64,000 nt of DNA, taken from assembly GCF_003426815.1 (NCBI RefSeq), contig NZ_QKYK01000003.1:124001-188000 (forward strand). The letters run 5' to 3'. This document shows, piece by piece, positions 48,548 to 56,045 of this stretch. The position numbers were made by a program, and so were the translations under genes. The stretch comes from Desertimonas flava (GTDB taxonomy: Bacteria; Actinomycetota; Acidimicrobiia; Acidimicrobiales; Ilumatobacteraceae). The notes under the pieces are model-generated. The model made no database searches and was not told where the DNA came from. It saw only the letters and a program-made list of their open reading frames with translations. Within the stretch, counting starts at the first letter, position 1. Every line of letters starts with the position of its first letter.

Positions 48548-48595
48548 ATGAAGCTTCGTGTCCAGGCCGACGTGAACGGCGCCGTGAACCGGTGA
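48548..48595 (+). pseudogene. Truncated copy of the gene at 49610
   Basis: ATG 48548 codes MKLRVQADVNGAVNR then TGA; the intact gene at 49610 begins MTLRVQVDVNGTV. Promoter box, spacing and first 15 codons were kept, the rest is lost. A duplicated gene head, or a leader peptide with retained promoter. Confidence 0.6.
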
Positions 48596-48601
48596 CCGAC
48601 C

Positions 48602-48805
48602 ATGATCGTCGCGCGGCTGTGGGCCGATCACGTCCGGGAGTGTGACCCGATCGCCACGATCGAGATCGCTGAGGCGCCGTTGGAGCTCGTGGTGCCGTCG
48701 GATCTCGGGTTGAACGCTGTGTACACGCTGCGGTCGAAGGTTGTGCCGGATTGGACGGGTCGGACGCCGGCGTCGGCCGACTACGAGTTCGACCACATCG
48801 CCTGA
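48602..48805 (+). CDS. Small beta-rich hypothetical protein
   Basis: 67 residues from ATG 48602, seven bases after the remnant's stop. IVARLWADHVRECDPIATIE, then VVPSDLGLNAVYTLRSKVVP. It may be expressed from the promoter at 48519. Convergent with the minus-strand gene 48812. Function unknown. Confidence 0.55.
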   Translation: MIVARLWADHVRECDPIATIEIAEAPLELVVPSDLGLNAVYTLRSKVVPDWTGRTPASADYEFDHIA

Positions 48806-48811
48806 TCGAGT

Positions 48812-49111
48812 TCAGTGGATCTCGTCATGAAGAACGAATGCGGCGATCGCCGCAGCTAGTAGCAGACCCGCCGTACCGATGGCTGTCCAGTTGTGCGAGG
48901 GGGCCGGATCTCGATCAGCGAGTGCCACCATCGATTGCACGATGACCGCCGCCGGACCGACAGTGAGGTAGGCGAAGGCCAGCCCCCGAACGATGCCTGG
49001 CCTGTCGTTGGGAGTCTTCGCGGCGCGCTGAATGAGCAGAAGTGAGACCGCCAGGAAGACGGCCGAGATGGCAGCGGCGGTTGCCCAAAACTCCGGGTTC
49101 GACTCGGTCAT
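48812..49111 (-). CDS. Small multi-pass membrane protein
   Basis: 99 residues on the minus strand from ATG 49111 (MTESNPEFWATAAAISAVFL). Three hydrophobic segments (about 9-30, 42-62, 75-93). Lone minus-strand gene within a plus-strand operon: a moron-like candidate expressed in lysogeny, such as superinfection exclusion. That role is conjecture. Confidence 0.6.
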   Translation of the reverse strand: MTESNPEFWATAAAISAVFLAVSLLLIQRAAKTPNDRPGIVRGLAFAYLTVGPAAVIVQSMVALADRDPAPSHNWTAIGTAGLLLAAAIAAFVLHDEIH

Positions 49112-49192
49112 CACGCCGGCAGCATTGCAGACCGTGATGTCGGATGAGCACTGGTTCGTCGCCGCGCGATGGGGCGGACGCCGGCTCAGCGC

Positions 49193-49214
49193 TGTGACAC
49201 CCAATCCGTAGAGT
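49193..49214 (+). promoter_or_regulatory. Box-type leaderless promoter
   Basis: TGTGACACC (49193-49201), 7 nt, TAGAGT (49209-49214), 8 nt, ATG 49223. Same box as at 43992. Confidence 0.6.
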
Positions 49215-49222
49215 CCTGGCCC

Positions 49223-49573
49223 ATGAGCGACTCCACCGTCACCGTCCAATCGATCGGCAAGCGCTGGCACTCTGTGTCCGGACCGCTCCGCTCGGCGGAC
49301 GAGATCGGACAACGGATTGTCGAAGCCGCTGTGGACGGCCAGCTGGTCACGATCTGGCTCGCCGACCACCCCTGCCAATTCCGCGACGGCTACCCGATTG
49401 CCGACGTCACCGCGGCATCTCGCACCCCAGGCGGCTTCCGCAGCTACCTTCGGGCCCGCTATGAGACCATCAGGGACTGGGAGGACGACGACCGGCTCGG
49501 CGTCATGCCGGCGTTCGACGACATCGCTGACGACGCAGCCGTAGACATCACTCTCACAGCCCCACTGACCTGA
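49223..49573 (+). CDS. Hypothetical protein from a leaderless mRNA
   Basis: 116 residues from ATG 49223. SVSGPLRSADEIGQRIVEAA, VTIWLADHPCQFRDGYPIAD; compact alpha-beta. Not recognised. It has its own box-type promoter. Confidence 0.63.
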   Translation: MSDSTVTVQSIGKRWHSVSGPLRSADEIGQRIVEAAVDGQLVTIWLADHPCQFRDGYPIADVTAASRTPGGFRSYLRARYETIRDWEDDDRLGVMPAFDDIADDAAVDITLTAPLT

Positions 49574-49580
49574 ACTCGCG

Positions 49581-49602
49581 TGTCACCCCTCGGCCTCATT
49601 GT
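49581..49602 (+). promoter_or_regulatory. Box-type leaderless promoter
   Basis: TGTCACCCC (49581-49589), 7 nt, CATTGT (49597-49602), 7 nt, ATG 49610. Confidence 0.65.
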
Positions 49603-49609
49603 CGAGGGT

Positions 49610-50077
49610 ATGACGCTTCGTGTGCAGGTCGACGTGAACGGCACGGTGTTGGCCGACGTCACGGTGGAGAACGTCGGCTACCCGACCGGTGAGCCAGCCG
49701 ATCTGGACGGTGTGTGGGAGTACCACTGGGCGAACAGCATCAGCCACGCCGCGGGGGCGGTGACGCATCGTCGCAGTGACGGCGCACTCCGCCTGGCCGC
49801 GGCGGCGCTGCTCGAGCAGACCGTCACCCCCGATGTCGGCCGGGTGGGTGCGCAGATCGGGGTGCTGGCGATCACGGGGTCGAACCTGCCCGACGAAGCG
49901 GGCCAAACCGCGGCCGCCGGCCTAATGATGAACCAGCCGCGCGACGTCCTGATCTCGACGATCGCGTTCCTCACCGGTCTGTGCGCCGCACACATCGACG
50001 ACAAGGCAGCACGTGAAGGCATCCCGGTCGACGAGGTGATGCACGAGCTCGGCCGTTACGCCGAGCAGATGACATGA
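49610..50077 (+). CDS. Hypothetical protein, intact version of the remnant at 48548
   Basis: 155 residues from ATG 49610, predicted leaderless. Beta N-terminus (MTLRVQVDVNGTVLADVTVE) and helical rest (DGALRLAAAALLEQTVTPDV, DVLISTIAFLTGLCAAHIDD). ATGA overlap with the next gene. Not recognised. Confidence 0.66.
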   Translation: MTLRVQVDVNGTVLADVTVENVGYPTGEPADLDGVWEYHWANSISHAAGAVTHRRSDGALRLAAAALLEQTVTPDVGRVGAQIGVLAITGSNLPDEAGQTAAAGLMMNQPRDVLISTIAFLTGLCAAHIDDKAAREGIPVDEVMHELGRYAEQMT

Positions 50078-50721
50078 CCCGGATCCCGCATCGTTCGGTC
50101 GCCGAAGCGTTGGAACGTCTCGCCGGCCAGGTGATGATCGCCGATGACGGCCCGCACGTCGCGTTCGTCATCGGTGTGAACATCGGCGATCCGCCATCGC
50201 TGTGGGTGTGTGACCGGCAGGGTGATGTCGTCCCGTTCGACCATGTCCGCAACGCAACGGACCGTCCCGACCCGACCGCCCCGTCGACAGAGACCGGCCG
50301 TGCCGCCCCGTGGACACCAGGTGACCTTGCCGAAGCCTCCGCGCTGGTCCATGACCTGCTGATCGCCTGGCAACACACCAACGACCCCGAGCAGGCGCTC
50401 GATCAGGCCCGCCGCATGTACCGGCGGCGCCGCGACGCCGAGTTCGACCATCAGCTGGCCGTCGACTTGGAACGATCCCGCCTGCCGCACCAATGCTCAC
50501 GCTGCGGACGCCGCTGGGCGACCGAGCTCGACCGTGACCGCCACGAGGCCGCCTGCCGCCAGCCGTGCCGCCACCAGCCCGCCTACCAGTGGATCGCCTA
50601 CGGCCGCCAGCACGCCGTCCGCTGCGTCTGCGGCCACGTCATCCACGCTCCGACCGCTACTGACGCGGGCCGGGCGATGCTCGCCCACGCTCACGCCTGC
50701 CGCCTGGACGACCCGGTTTGA
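50074..50721 (+). CDS. Zinc-finger hypothetical protein
   Basis: 215 residues. A helical middle (DLAEASALVHDLLIAWQHTN) precedes a C2H2/C2HC finger CSRCGRRWATELDRDRHEAA near 150 and a second CRHQPAYQW...RCVCGHVIH near 175-200. Probably nucleic acid binding. Function unknown. Confidence 0.66.
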   Translation: MTRIPHRSVAEALERLAGQVMIADDGPHVAFVIGVNIGDPPSLWVCDRQGDVVPFDHVRNATDRPDPTAPSTETGRAAPWTPGDLAEASALVHDLLIAWQHTNDPEQALDQARRMYRRRRDAEFDHQLAVDLERSRLPHQCSRCGRRWATELDRDRHEAACRQPCRHQPAYQWIAYGRQHAVRCVCGHVIHAPTATDAGRAMLAHAHACRLDDPV

Positions 50722-50743
50722 TCGGCGCGATCCCGGGGGGCCG

Positions 50744-50765
50744 AGTCATGGCGGTCAGGCATGAT
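50744..50765 (+). promoter_or_regulatory. Degenerate box-type leaderless promoter
   Basis: AGTCATGGC at the box position, 7 nt, CATGAT (50760-50765), 7 nt, GTG 50773. Only GTCA of the box is kept. Confidence 0.4.
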
Positions 50766-50772
50766 GATGTGC

Positions 50773-51018
50773 GTGCCTGACGAGACGTATGGACCTGGCG
50801 ACCGGGCGGCGATCGCCCTGCTGACCGAAGGGTTGGCGGGCGGACGCCTGGAGGTGTCAGCACAGCTGCTCGACGAGCTCGACCCGGCCGACATGAGAGA
50901 CGCTGTCGTGTTCCTGGCCGGGTTGGCGTTGGCATGGATGCCGTGGATGGCAGCCCTCGAAGAGATCCCGGTCGACGACTATCTGGCCGGCCTGGCGTTG
51001 CAGGTGGCCGCGCGATGA
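50773..51018 (+). CDS. Small helical hypothetical protein
   Basis: 81 residues from GTG 50773 (ATG codons 50761-50767 are in frame but overlap the -10). LTEGLAGGRLEVSAQLLDEL and a hydrophobic AVVFLAGLALAWMPWMAALE stretch. Overlaps the methyltransferase-like gene. Not recognised. Confidence 0.6.
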   Translation: MPDETYGPGDRAAIALLTEGLAGGRLEVSAQLLDELDPADMRDAVVFLAGLALAWMPWMAALEEIPVDDYLAGLALQVAAR

Positions 51019-51731
51019 CCGTCTACGCCATTGCGAAGGCGAACACGAACGCCGAACTGGTGGAGCAATGCGCCGAGCTCGGCTATCTGCGCCGCGAGTT
51101 CCGGGTGTTGGAGCCGACGTGGCGGAACGGCCGGTTCTGGTCCCGTTGGCAGCCGGACGAGTTGTACGGCTCGGATCTGGTGACCGAGTGTTCGCCGGTC
51201 GGCCGCAGCATCGATGCGCGGCGGTTGCCGTGGCGTGACGGCTGGTTCGACGCCGTCGTCGTGGATGGCCCGTACAAGCTGAACGGCACGTCGACCGGCG
51301 AAGGACCGTCCGCGTCCGATGTGGACTACGGCGTGGACCGGTACAACTCGGTCGCGGGCCGCCACGGTCTGTTGGCCGACATGATGACCGAAGCGCACCG
51401 GGTGCTCGCCCCCGCCGCCCGGGTGCGGGTTGATCGTGGCCGTCACGAGTGGGTGGGCGGCATCCTGCTGTTCAAGTGCCAAGACCAGGTGTGCAACCAG
51501 CAGATCTGGTGGCAGACCGACATCTTCACCCGACACGCCGAGACGCTCGGGCTGGTGAAGGTCGACTCGTTGATGCTCGAGGGCTACAGGGAGCAGCCGC
51601 CACGGACCCGGAAGCACGGTGACTGCCACGGCAGCGGCTGTCTGATGTGTGAGGACGGCAGGGTGCCGTCACGTCAGGAGCACGCCGCCCGCAACTACTC
51701 GACGCTCATGGTGCTGCAGAAGTTGTCGTGA
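51015..51731 (+). CDS. Adenine/cytosine-N-type methyltransferase-like protein (DGPY variant)
   Basis: 238 residues. VVVDGPYKLNGT near 85-95 occupies the place of the DPPY catalytic motif, with Gly for the first Pro; MTEAHRVLAPAARVRVDRGR follows as in N4/N6 amino-methyltransferases. No clear FxGxG motif I was seen, so activity is uncertain. C-terminal CHGSGCLMCEDGR may bind zinc. It could be a degenerate or specialised DNA methyltransferase. Convergent with the minus-strand gene, overlapping by 26 nt. Confidence 0.7.
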   Translation: MTVYAIAKANTNAELVEQCAELGYLRREFRVLEPTWRNGRFWSRWQPDELYGSDLVTECSPVGRSIDARRLPWRDGWFDAVVVDGPYKLNGTSTGEGPSASDVDYGVDRYNSVAGRHGLLADMMTEAHRVLAPAARVRVDRGRHEWVGGILLFKCQDQVCNQQIWWQTDIFTRHAETLGLVKVDSLMLEGYREQPPRTRKHGDCHGSGCLMCEDGRVPSRQEHAARNYSTLMVLQKLS

Positions 51732-52191
51732 CCGGGAGTTCGAGCGCCATGACCGGCTCCAGATAGCCCTCTTCGTTGTAACGGAAGCCAACCGGTTCCG
51801 TTGGGTCGCTGTTCGCACAGACGAGGCGAAAGTCGAGGAACCCAGCGAAGAGTGGGGGGTCGGCGCCGAGAAGCTCCGCAAGGGACTGGTACGGCTCCGG
51901 AAGACTGAACACGGCCGAACCGCCGGCAGGGACCGACGCCGGGTCGCCGAACCGACGACGCGCGCCAGCCTCGTCGGGCCCTTCCACCAGGCAGCCGCGA
52001 GCATCCTCGTCGCCGACATTGAACACGACCAAGGTGCGCCCATCGGTTTCGTCGCGTGCGATGAGTTCGGGTTCTGGTTCGGCAGCGCGGGCGTCCATGA
52101 ACTGAATGACATTCAAGACGATCGACGCCAAGGCGACGCCCGCGAGGACGACCTGCATCAAAGTGTTCGTCCATTCCCGCCCCTCGCTCAC
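51706..52191 (-). CDS. Single-pass membrane protein
   Basis: 161 residues from GTG 52191 on the minus strand, with TAGTCT 7 nt upstream (leaderless type). One transmembrane helix near 9-30 (TLMQVVLAGVALASIVLNVI) then a soluble beta-rich domain (LIARDETDGRTLVVFNVGDE ... GGSAVFSLPEPYQSLAELLG). Lone minus-strand gene, moron-like. Function unknown. Confidence 0.6.
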   Translation of the reverse strand: MSEGREWTNTLMQVVLAGVALASIVLNVIQFMDARAAEPEPELIARDETDGRTLVVFNVGDEDARGCLVEGPDEAGARRRFGDPASVPAGGSAVFSLPEPYQSLAELLGADPPLFAGFLDFRLVCANSDPTEPVGFRYNEEGYLEPVMALELPVTTTSAAP

Positions 52192-52250
52192 CGCCCGGAG
52201 ACTACGAGGCCACGCAGGCGCTCTGCGCAGTGCGTGCCGTCCAACCGTCC

Positions 52251-52272
52251 TGTCACCCCGACGTCGTACCGT
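52251..52272 (+). promoter_or_regulatory. Box-type leaderless promoter
   Basis: TGTCACCCC (52251-52259), 7 nt, TACCGT (52267-52272), 7 nt, ATG 52280. Confidence 0.68.
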
Positions 52273-52279
52273 CGTAGAC

Positions 52280-52585
52280 ATGTCCGATAGTCATGATGAT
52301 GCTTTTGGCGTCATGGTCTCGAACCCCAGCAACGACAGCCTGCTGATCGACCTGCCCGGCGCCATCCCGACCCAGGTCGACGCTCTGTCGGTCATTGCCA
52401 TCCGGCTCGAGGTCGACAACCCGCAAGGCCCGATGGTCGGCGTGTGGACCCGGCACGGCGCCCTGTTCGTCCTCACCCCGGGCGACTCGACGACGGTCGA
52501 GCTGCTGTACGACGAGACCCGAGCGACGATCGACTGGGCCCGCAAGCTGTACGCCGCATCTGATCACGGCCGGGCCGGCCGGTGA
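52280..52585 (+). CDS. Small hypothetical protein
   Basis: 101 residues from ATG 52280, predicted leaderless. Beta-rich (VDALSVIAIRLEVDNPQGPM, VGVWTRHGALFVLTPGDSTT). Overlaps the J-domain gene start. First gene of the operon that includes the BCS1-like ATPase. Confidence 0.65.
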   Translation: MSDSHDDAFGVMVSNPSNDSLLIDLPGAIPTQVDALSVIAIRLEVDNPQGPMVGVWTRHGALFVLTPGDSTTVELLYDETRATIDWARKLYAASDHGRAGR

Positions 52586-53241
52586 AGCTCATCTACCGGC
52601 CGCTCGACGGCGGCTGGACCGACCCCGTCGACCCGTCGCCGCAACGCTCCCGCTTCGAAGCATCGTGGTCGAAGACCGTCGACCTGCTCGACCGCGAAGT
52701 CTGGTACCTGCAGGCCGGCAGCGCCGAGCCTCTCGTCATCGTCCAGCTGGACGTCCCCGACCGAGGCGTCCGCCTCGACGGCGGCCTGCGCGCCGACGTC
52801 CGCGTCGGCTACCACGGCGCCGTCGTCTCGTTCGAATCGAAGTACGGGCCGCTCCGCTACGCCTGCGACCGCTTCGACTCCCCCGGCGGCGGCCAAGCCT
52901 GGAAGCACAACGTCCGCGCGATCGCGCTCGCCCTCGAAGCACTCCGCACCGTCGACCGGTACGGCGTCACTCGCCGAGGCGAGCAGTACACCGGCTTCGC
53001 GCAGCTGGGGTCGGGTCCGTCGACGTCACCGTCGACCGACATGTCCGTCGACGAGGCCGCCCTGTTTGTCGCCCGTGTCGCTGACCTGCCGACGCCGTTC
53101 ACGCTCTCGCACGTCCTGCGTGACCTCGCCCACCTGTACCGGCGCGCGGCCCGCAAGCTGCACCCCGACGTCGGCGGCGACGAGAACGACTTCAAACGCC
53201 TGCAGATCGCCTACGGCGTCCTGTGCGCTGCCCGCGGCTGA
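52582..53241 (+). CDS. J-domain (DnaJ-like) protein
   Basis: 219 residues from GTG. The N-terminal 150 residues (WYLQAGSAEPLVIVQLDVPD and a DNA-like basic loop) are unrecognised. The C-terminal 65 residues end in DLAHLYRRAARKLHPDVGGD, DFKRLQIAYGVLCA: helices II-III of a J-domain with the HPD motif that stimulates Hsp70. J-domains at the C-terminus occur in phage proteins. It may bring host DnaK to the adjacent AAA+ machine or to replication proteins. Confidence 0.82.
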   Translation: MKLIYRPLDGGWTDPVDPSPQRSRFEASWSKTVDLLDREVWYLQAGSAEPLVIVQLDVPDRGVRLDGGLRADVRVGYHGAVVSFESKYGPLRYACDRFDSPGGGQAWKHNVRAIALALEALRTVDRYGVTRRGEQYTGFAQLGSGPSTSPSTDMSVDEAALFVARVADLPTPFTLSHVLRDLAHLYRRAARKLHPDVGGDENDFKRLQIAYGVLCAARG

Positions 53242-53299
53242 CCGCCGTTTCGCCGCTCCGCTGCGGCCGCCTCTCCCCCGCCGAACCCTGGAGACCCCG

Positions 53300-54544
53300 T
53301 TGAGCCATCCGTCCGCCGTCACCTCGTCCAGCCAGACCGCCCTGCCCGTGATCGGGAAGGTGTCCGCCGCAATCTCGACCGCTCGTGCCGTCCAGGAGCT
53401 CGTCAAGGACGTCCATCGCCGCTGGCAGTCCCGTTCCGAGTACGTCTCGTCGATCGACTCGACCGACGACGCCTACCACCTCGTGCTCACCGCGGTGTTG
53501 GATCGGCTCCCGACCGTCGGTCAGCGTGCTGTGGAGATGGTGACCGGCCGTGGTGGCGCCGTGGCCGACCACCCGTCGAGCAGCGGCAGCGATCGCACGG
53601 TCCGCTGGGTGTATGACGGCGCCCGCCAGTCGGTCCTCTCGATCGGCGGGCACCGTATCGAGGTGGCGTTGACGGACGCGGAGACGCAGCAGCGCGGCGA
53701 GGGCTACACGCTGCGGCGCCGCCAGGTCCGGTTCACGTCGTCGTCGATCGCCGCCCGTGACGCCCTGCACGACTGGCTGACGTCGATCGTCGCGACGGCC
53801 CGGGCGCAGCGGCCGGCGTTGCGGATGGCCGGACGTTGGGGTGGCTGGGAGCACCGGGGTGACGTGCCGCAACGCGACCTCGACACCGTCATCTTGGACG
53901 GCGACCAGAAGGAGCAGCTGATCGGCGACCTCGACCGGTTCCTCGCCTCGGAGGCCGACTACGCCCGGCTCGGTGTCCCGTTCCACCGCGGCTACCTGCT
54001 GTACGGGCCGCCTGGGACCGGCAAGACGTCGATGGTGAAGGCGATTGCCGCGCACTTCGCGTTGCCGCTGTTCTATCTGCCGTTGTCCGACATGAGCAGC
54101 GACGTGAACCTGCTCGACCTGGTCGCCGGTGTCCCGCCCCGCTCGATGCTGTTGCTCGAGGACATCGACGTCGCCGCAACGGCTACCGAAGGCACCGATG
54201 GCGACGGCAAGCGGGCGTCGCTGGCCGGTCTACTCAACGCGTTGGACGGCGTGTTCACGCCTCATGGCCTGATCACGGTGATGACGACGAACCACCGTGA
54301 GAAGCTCGACGAGCGGGCGTTGCGGGCGGGCCGAGTCGACATGGAACTGCGGCTCGGGTTGACGTCGATCGACCAGGCGCACGGTCTCTGGCATCTGGCG
54401 TTCCCGGCTGTTCCGCCGCCGCGGGAGGTCGGTGAGCTCGTCGGCCTGCCGCCGGCCGAGGTGGTGGAGGCGTTGCGCCGCAGCCTCGACCACCCCGACG
54501 CCGCGGCGCACGCGCTGCGTGCCCTGGTCGGAGATTCGGCATGA
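53300..54544 (+). CDS. BCS1-like AAA+ ATPase
   Basis: 414 residues from TTG 53300 behind CTGGAGACCCC. The N-terminal 180 residues are a BCS1-like substrate region. LDTVILDGDQKEQLIGDLDR and PFHRGYLLYGPPGTGKTSMV (Walker A about 236-243) match mitochondrial BCS1 closely in pattern; Walker B LLLEDID near 287; sensor TTNHREKLDERALRAGRVDM near 335. BCS1 is a hexameric AAA+ translocase for folded proteins. No transmembrane helix is obvious. Next to a J-domain protein it suggests a phage protein-remodelling module. Confidence 0.88.
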   Translation: MSHPSAVTSSSQTALPVIGKVSAAISTARAVQELVKDVHRRWQSRSEYVSSIDSTDDAYHLVLTAVLDRLPTVGQRAVEMVTGRGGAVADHPSSSGSDRTVRWVYDGARQSVLSIGGHRIEVALTDAETQQRGEGYTLRRRQVRFTSSSIAARDALHDWLTSIVATARAQRPALRMAGRWGGWEHRGDVPQRDLDTVILDGDQKEQLIGDLDRFLASEADYARLGVPFHRGYLLYGPPGTGKTSMVKAIAAHFALPLFYLPLSDMSSDVNLLDLVAGVPPRSMLLLEDIDVAATATEGTDGDGKRASLAGLLNALDGVFTPHGLITVMTTNHREKLDERALRAGRVDMELRLGLTSIDQAHGLWHLAFPAVPPPREVGELVGLPPAEVVEALRRSLDHPDAAAHALRALVGDSA

Positions 54545-54852
54545 CCGAGGATCGGGTGTTGCGCCGCGACGACGGCTCGATGGTCGACCTGACCCCGACT
54601 CAACTCGTCGCGACCCGCATCGACCTGGACGCCGAGCGCGCCGTCGTCGGGATGGCCGATGGCCGCTGGCTGTTCTCCCACGTCTGCGATCGCGGCGACC
54701 GTGGCATTCTGCGCGCCGCGCCAGCGCTGCAGGTGGCGGGCGGCGGGCACCGGATTGTGCACGTCGTCCCGTTGACGATCACGCCGTCGATCCTCTGCGA
54801 CGACTGCGGGACGCACGGCTTCGTCACACGGGCTGAGTGGGTGCCGGCGTGA
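54541..54852 (+). CDS. Small hypothetical protein with CDDCG motif
   Basis: 103 residues, ATGA overlap. Beta-rich (VGMADGRWLFSHVCDRGDRG) with a C-terminal CDDCGTHGF half-ribbon. Not recognised. Confidence 0.63.
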   Translation: MTEDRVLRRDDGSMVDLTPTQLVATRIDLDAERAVVGMADGRWLFSHVCDRGDRGILRAAPALQVAGGGHRIVHVVPLTITPSILCDDCGTHGFVTRAEWVPA

Positions 54853-55025
54853 TGGAGGGGTGCGGCAACTGCCGGTTCGCTCAGCCGACCGTGCATGACG
54901 ACGGCGACGTCGCCCTGGTGTGCCGCCGGTATCCGCCGACCGTGTTCGCGCTCGACGGCGAACCAGCCGCCGGTCAGCCCGATGTCGAGTCGTCCGGCTG
55001 GTGCGGCGAATGGGCCCAGTCGTGA
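54852..55025 (+). CDS. Small CxxCRF...WCGEW protein
   Basis: 57 residues from ATG 54852 (TGATG). CGNCRFAQP, VCRRYPPTVF and WCGEWAQ give four cysteines in the arrangement of small bacterial/phage HiPIP-like or zinc proteins. Related in layout to the protein at 55189. Confidence 0.65.
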   Translation: MEGCGNCRFAQPTVHDDGDVALVCRRYPPTVFALDGEPAAGQPDVESSGWCGEWAQS

Positions 55026-55192
55026 GACGCCGGTGCACGGGGTTGACGGCGATGTGGTGCCCGGTCCACGGCCACTGCCTCTGCCCGCAGGACGGCGACC
55101 AAGGCCTCGGGCCGGGCGACGACGACCGCTGTCCGCTGCACTCCCCCCGCTCGCGTCACCCGCGCCCCACAGTCGTGACGGTCCGAAGATGA
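55022..55192 (+). CDS. Small Cys/His-rich protein
   Basis: 56 residues from GTG. WCPVHGHCLCPQDGD and CPLHSPRSRH form a compact Cys/His set, typical of the short zinc proteins encoded by actinophages. Function unknown. Confidence 0.58.
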   Translation: MRRRCTGLTAMWCPVHGHCLCPQDGDQGLGPGDDDRCPLHSPRSRHPRPTVVTVRR

Positions 55193-55533
55193 GCGCGGTT
55201 TTCCCGCAGGAGGGCCCGCCGAGTACTGGCTCTGCTTGTCCGCAACACGCAGGGTCAGCGGGCCCTGCTGTCCCGCCGGAACATGCAGCGCAATGGCTCG
55301 AAGCTGACTCTACCGCCTCGTCGAAGTACCACCGTCGGCACCCGGTGACCGACGTCGAGTTCGACTACGACCACGTCTGCCAGACCTGCCGGTTCTGGCA
55401 GCCAGGTCGCCGCCTCGGCGACCCGTGCGCTCACAACCGGTCATTCCAGACCCCGCCCGGCCAGGTGCGTGAGTCGTTCCTGGCGTGCCAGCTGTGGCAG
55501 CCCGCCACCGTCCAGAAAGGAGAGACGCCATGA
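55189..55533 (+). CDS. CxxCRFW-type cysteine protein
   Basis: 114 residues. A low-complexity N-terminus (1-50) precedes VCQTCRFWQPGRRLGDPC and ESFLACQLWQPA, four cysteines as in the 54852 protein. A later start (for example GTG at the VTDVEFDYDH segment) is possible. Function unknown. Confidence 0.6.
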   Translation: MSAVFPQEGPPSTGSACPQHAGSAGPAVPPEHAAQWLEADSTASSKYHRRHPVTDVEFDYDHVCQTCRFWQPGRRLGDPCAHNRSFQTPPGQVRESFLACQLWQPATVQKGETP

Positions 55534-56045
55534 GCGATCTCAGCAACGAAGCAACCCCGACCGACCCGATCTTCGAGCACGCCGCCGTCGAGCAGCTGGA
55601 GTCGATCGAGCATGTCTCCCCCGACGTCTTGCCTCCGTCCACGGTGGAGATACCGGCCAACCCGACCGTCAAGGGGCTCGTCGCCTACGTCGCCGACCTC
55701 GAGGCCCGCATCAACGTCACCTTGGGTGCGCTCGCCCAATCCCGCCTGCAGCACGGGATGCTGTACGTCCCGGCAGGTGACGGGACTGACGAGGCCGACG
55801 ACGGGCTGGAGGTCGTGGAGATGCCCGCCGACGAGTTCGACGCCCTCATCGAACGGCTCGACGCCCTCGAGGAATCGGTCCGCAAGCTCAGTGACGCGAC
55901 CCCGCTCGCCGGCGTCACGGTCGACGAGTCCGGCAAGCTGTTCGTCGTCACCCCCGACCAGGAGTCACACGGCCCGTACGCCACCATCGGCGACGCCCAC
56001 CGCGAGGCCGCTCGGCTGGGCGGCCAGGTGAGGCGGATCGCGTGA
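55530..56045 (+). CDS. Acidic coiled-coil hypothetical protein
   Basis: 171 residues from ATG 55530 after AAAGGAGAG. Helical segments (VKGLVAYVADLEARINVTLG, DEFDALIERLDALEESVRKL) around an acidic loop. Overlaps DUF1643. Not recognised. Confidence 0.65.
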   Translation: MSDLSNEATPTDPIFEHAAVEQLESIEHVSPDVLPPSTVEIPANPTVKGLVAYVADLEARINVTLGALAQSRLQHGMLYVPAGDGTDEADDGLEVVEMPADEFDALIERLDALEESVRKLSDATPLAGVTVDESGKLFVVTPDQESHGPYATIGDAHREAARLGGQVRRIA

